6,483 nt of DNA from Balneolia bacterium (GTDB lineage Bacteria; Bacteroidota; Rhodothermia; Balneolales; Cyclonatronaceae): positions 1 through 6,483 of the forward strand of contig PXAI01000368.1 in NCBI GenBank assembly GCA_003567135.1, given 5' to 3'. Shown here in pieces: positions 5,113 through 6,483 of the stretch. Positions within the stretch are counted from its first letter, which is position 1. Every line of letters begins with the position of its first letter. The position numbers were made by a program, and so were the translations under genes. The notes below the pieces were generated by a model that worked only from the letters and a program-made list of their open reading frames with translations, ran no database searches and was not told where the DNA came from.

Positions 5113-6093
5113 TTATTTGCTGTAAGTAACCGTCTTGACGGCATCGATGATCTGCTTCGCATCCGGGAACCAGTAGTCGTAAAGGTTCTTGGCAAACGGA
5201 GCCGGGGCGTCGGGCAGACACACTCTCAGAATCGGTGCGTCGAGATAGTCAAACGCATCGCGCTGAATCTGGAACCCAACTTCTGAGGCAATTCCGCAGA
5301 ACGGATGCGACTCATCCACAATCACCAGCCTGTTCGTTTTTTTCACGGATTCGATCACCATTTCCATATCAAACGGCTTGATGGTGCGCGGATCAATAAT
5401 TTCGGCTTCGATTCCGTCTTTGGCGAGTTCTTCAGCAGCCTTCTTTGCCACGTGGTAAATTTTTCCGTGCGCAACGATGGTTACATCCGATCCTTCACGC
5501 TTGATTTTTCCTTTTCCAAGCGGGATGATATGCTCGCCCTCAGGCACTTCGCCCTTGAGTCCGTACATCTGCTCTGATTCAAGAAAAATTACCGGATCAT
5601 CATCGCGGATGGCCGTTTTGAGCATGCCTTTTGCATCACCGGGCTCGGATGGATACATCACTTTGAGTCCCGGATAGTGCGCATACAGGCTTTCGTAGGA
5701 TACGGAGTGCGTGGCGCCAAGCTGTCCGGCTGCACCGTTTGGCCCGCGGAACACGATAGGGATCTTTACCTGGCCGCCGCTCATATAGCGCAGTTTGGCC
5801 GCGTTGTTAATAATCTGATCCATCCCGACAACGGCGAAGTTGAAGGTCATAAATTCGATAATCGGGCGAAGGCCGTTCATGGCAGCACCGACGCCGATTC
5901 CGGCAAAACCAAGCTCTGAAATGGGCGTATCGATTACGCGCTTCCCGCCGAATTCCTCGTACATGCCCTGAGTTACTTTATAGGCTCCGTCGTATTCGGC
6001 TACCTCTTCACCCATAATGACAATGGAATCGTCATTGCGCATTTCCTCAACGAGGGCTTCGCGAATGGCTTCTCTGAATTGAAGTTGTGGCAT
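5113..6093 (-). CDS. pdhB: Pyruvate dehydrogenase E1 component, beta subunit
   Basis: Beta chain of the thiamine-diphosphate-dependent E1 alpha2beta2 enzyme, which decarboxylates pyruvate and acetylates the E2 lipoyl group. At 326 residues it has the usual length. It shows the transketolase pyrimidine-binding fold: IVIMGEEVAEYDGAYKVTQG (24-43), DTPISELGFAGIGVGAAM (55-72) with the expected ThDP-contacting E60, PIIEFMTFNFAVVGMDQIIN (77-96), RYMSGG, IVFRGPNGA and active-site H129 in GATHS. A C-terminal transketolase domain follows (IIDPRTIKPFD, QRDAFDYLDAP). EFMTFNF supports a pyruvate rather than branched-chain enzyme. The start is backed by AGGAG five bases upstream. In the C-terminal domain, VDESHPFCG replaces the commoner VEEGWPFxG, a conservative-looking variation. 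It sits 34 bases after pdhA and 27 before pdhC. Confidence 0.97.
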   Translation of the reverse strand: MPQLQFREAIREALVEEMRNDDSIVIMGEEVAEYDGAYKVTQGMYEEFGGKRVIDTPISELGFAGIGVGAAMNGLRPIIEFMTFNFAVVGMDQIINNAAKLRYMSGGQVKIPIVFRGPNGAAGQLGATHSVSYESLYAHYPGLKVMYPSEPGDAKGMLKTAIRDDDPVIFLESEQMYGLKGEVPEGEHIIPLGKGKIKREGSDVTIVAHGKIYHVAKKAAEELAKDGIEAEIIDPRTIKPFDMEMVIESVKKTNRLVIVDESHPFCGIASEVGFQIQRDAFDYLDAPILRVCLPDAPAPFAKNLYDYWFPDAKQIIDAVKTVTYSK

Positions 6094-6098
6094 AAATT

Positions 6099-6103
6099 CT
6101 CCT
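6099..6103 (-). promoter_or_regulatory. Shine-Dalgarno sequence of pdhB
   Basis: The minus strand reads AGGAG, then five bases, then the pdhB ATG. It is the only canonical ribosome binding site visible before any start in the window; hsdM, rfbB, rfbC, rfbD and pdhC lack one. It fixes the pdhB start. Confidence 0.8.
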
Positions 6104-6127
6104 AAATAATTTCTTTAAAGTTCGTTA

Positions 6128-6483
6128 TCAAGTGGTGAAGGGGAAATCTTCCTGAGTGTAAATGTGATCGAACAGCGCCGATTCTTCAGGGAAATCACTA
6201 TCCTCGGCAAAGTCGATGGAATCGAGCACCTCCTGCTCTATCTCATCCATGATTTTTTTGAAATCATCCTCAGTTGCCACTTTTTTGCGAATCATGTAGG
6301 CTTTCAGCCTTTCTATAGGATCAAATGAACGAAACTCTTCGAGTTCATCTTTCGTGCGGTAATTGGCGGGGTCACTCATGGAATGTCCGCGATAACGATA
6401 TGTTTTGATTTCGAGGAACCAGGGTTCTGACGTTTCGCGTACGTCGGCGGCTACTTCGTCCAGCGCCTCTATTACGGAAAAGA
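6128..6483 (-). CDS. pdhA: Pyruvate dehydrogenase E1 component, alpha subunit, C-terminal 117 residues (5' end cut by window edge)
   Basis: Alpha chain of E1, which binds thiamine diphosphate and pairs with PdhB. The visible part enters at FSVIEALDEVAADV and includes EPWFLEIKTYRYRGHSMSDP, the phosphorylation-loop region of the E1-alpha family. Its conserved active-site histidine is H33 of the fragment, followed by the serine that mitochondrial kinases phosphorylate in animal PDH. ANYRTKDELEEF, DPIERLKAYMI and an acidic tail ending in TQEDFPFTT follow. The frame stays open to the right edge, so the ATG at 6379 (inside GHSMSD) is internal and not the true start; the ThDP-binding part lies off-window. 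The family is certain. Pyruvate specificity is inferred from PdhB and PdhC downstream. The gene is presumably first, or early, in the pdhA-pdhB-pdhC operon, whose promoter is not in view. Confidence 0.95.
   Translation of the reverse strand, partial: FSVIEALDEVAADVRETSEPWFLEIKTYRYRGHSMSDPANYRTKDELEEFRSFDPIERLKAYMIRKKVATEDDFKKIMDEIEQEVLDSIDFAEDSDFPEESALFDHIYTQEDFPFTT

Noticed and set aside
6128..6379. An independent 83-residue protein starting at the ATG at 6379
   Set aside because: The frame continues upstream to the window edge and the ATG is the Met of the conserved GHSMSD motif, so it is the C-terminus of PdhA.

Overview
All six protein-coding genes in this window lie on the minus strand. 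From right to left they are: the 3' end of pdhA, complete pdhB and pdhC (the E1-alpha, E1-beta and E2 subunits of a mitochondrial-type pyruvate dehydrogenase complex), complete rfbD, rfbC and rfbB (the last three steps of dTDP-L-rhamnose synthesis), a 404-base AT-rich gap, and the 5' part of hsdM (type I restriction-modification DNA methyltransferase), cut by the left window edge. Most is core metabolism with every diagnostic motif in place. I found no CRISPR array, tRNA, rRNA, transposase or insertion sequence.

Organism: a Gram-negative-type bacterium, most likely of the Bacteroidota/Balneolota/Rhodothermota group. This is inferred from protein style: the PdhA tail (TQEDFPF), the PdhB C-terminal region (QRDAFDYLDAP, then KTVTY) and the E2 N-terminus (MPKLSDTMEEGVIAKW) resemble that group from memory. 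Most genes also lack an obvious Shine-Dalgarno sequence, as is common there. The E2 linker is very acidic, which would suit a marine or halophilic host, but one protein cannot establish that. No database search was possible.

Layout: 6483-3748 is the pdhA-pdhB-pdhC run, with gaps of 34 and 27 bases. It ends in a strong minus-strand intrinsic terminator (3735-3694) whose T-run stops two bases before the rfbD ATG. 3691-1234 is rfbD-rfbC-rfbB, with gaps of 16 and 9 bases, clearly one transcription unit. It lacks rfbA (glucose-1-phosphate thymidylyltransferase), and the pdh run shows no E3 gene after pdhC, so those functions must be encoded elsewhere. 830-1233 has no supportable gene but carries several inverted repeats and an extended -10 promoter facing hsdM. 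829-1 is hsdM through the SAM-binding motif; its catalytic NPPF motif, and any hsdS or hsdR, would lie beyond the left edge.

Pyruvate dehydrogenase converts pyruvate to acetyl-CoA, feeding the TCA cycle and lipid synthesis. RfbB, RfbC and RfbD convert dTDP-glucose to dTDP-L-rhamnose for surface polysaccharide. HsdM would modify host DNA and, with HsdS and HsdR, restrict foreign DNA. The drop in G+C at the gap suggests hsdM marks the edge of an accessory region. The least explained features are the palindrome-rich hsdM control region and the terminator pressed against the rfbD start codon.
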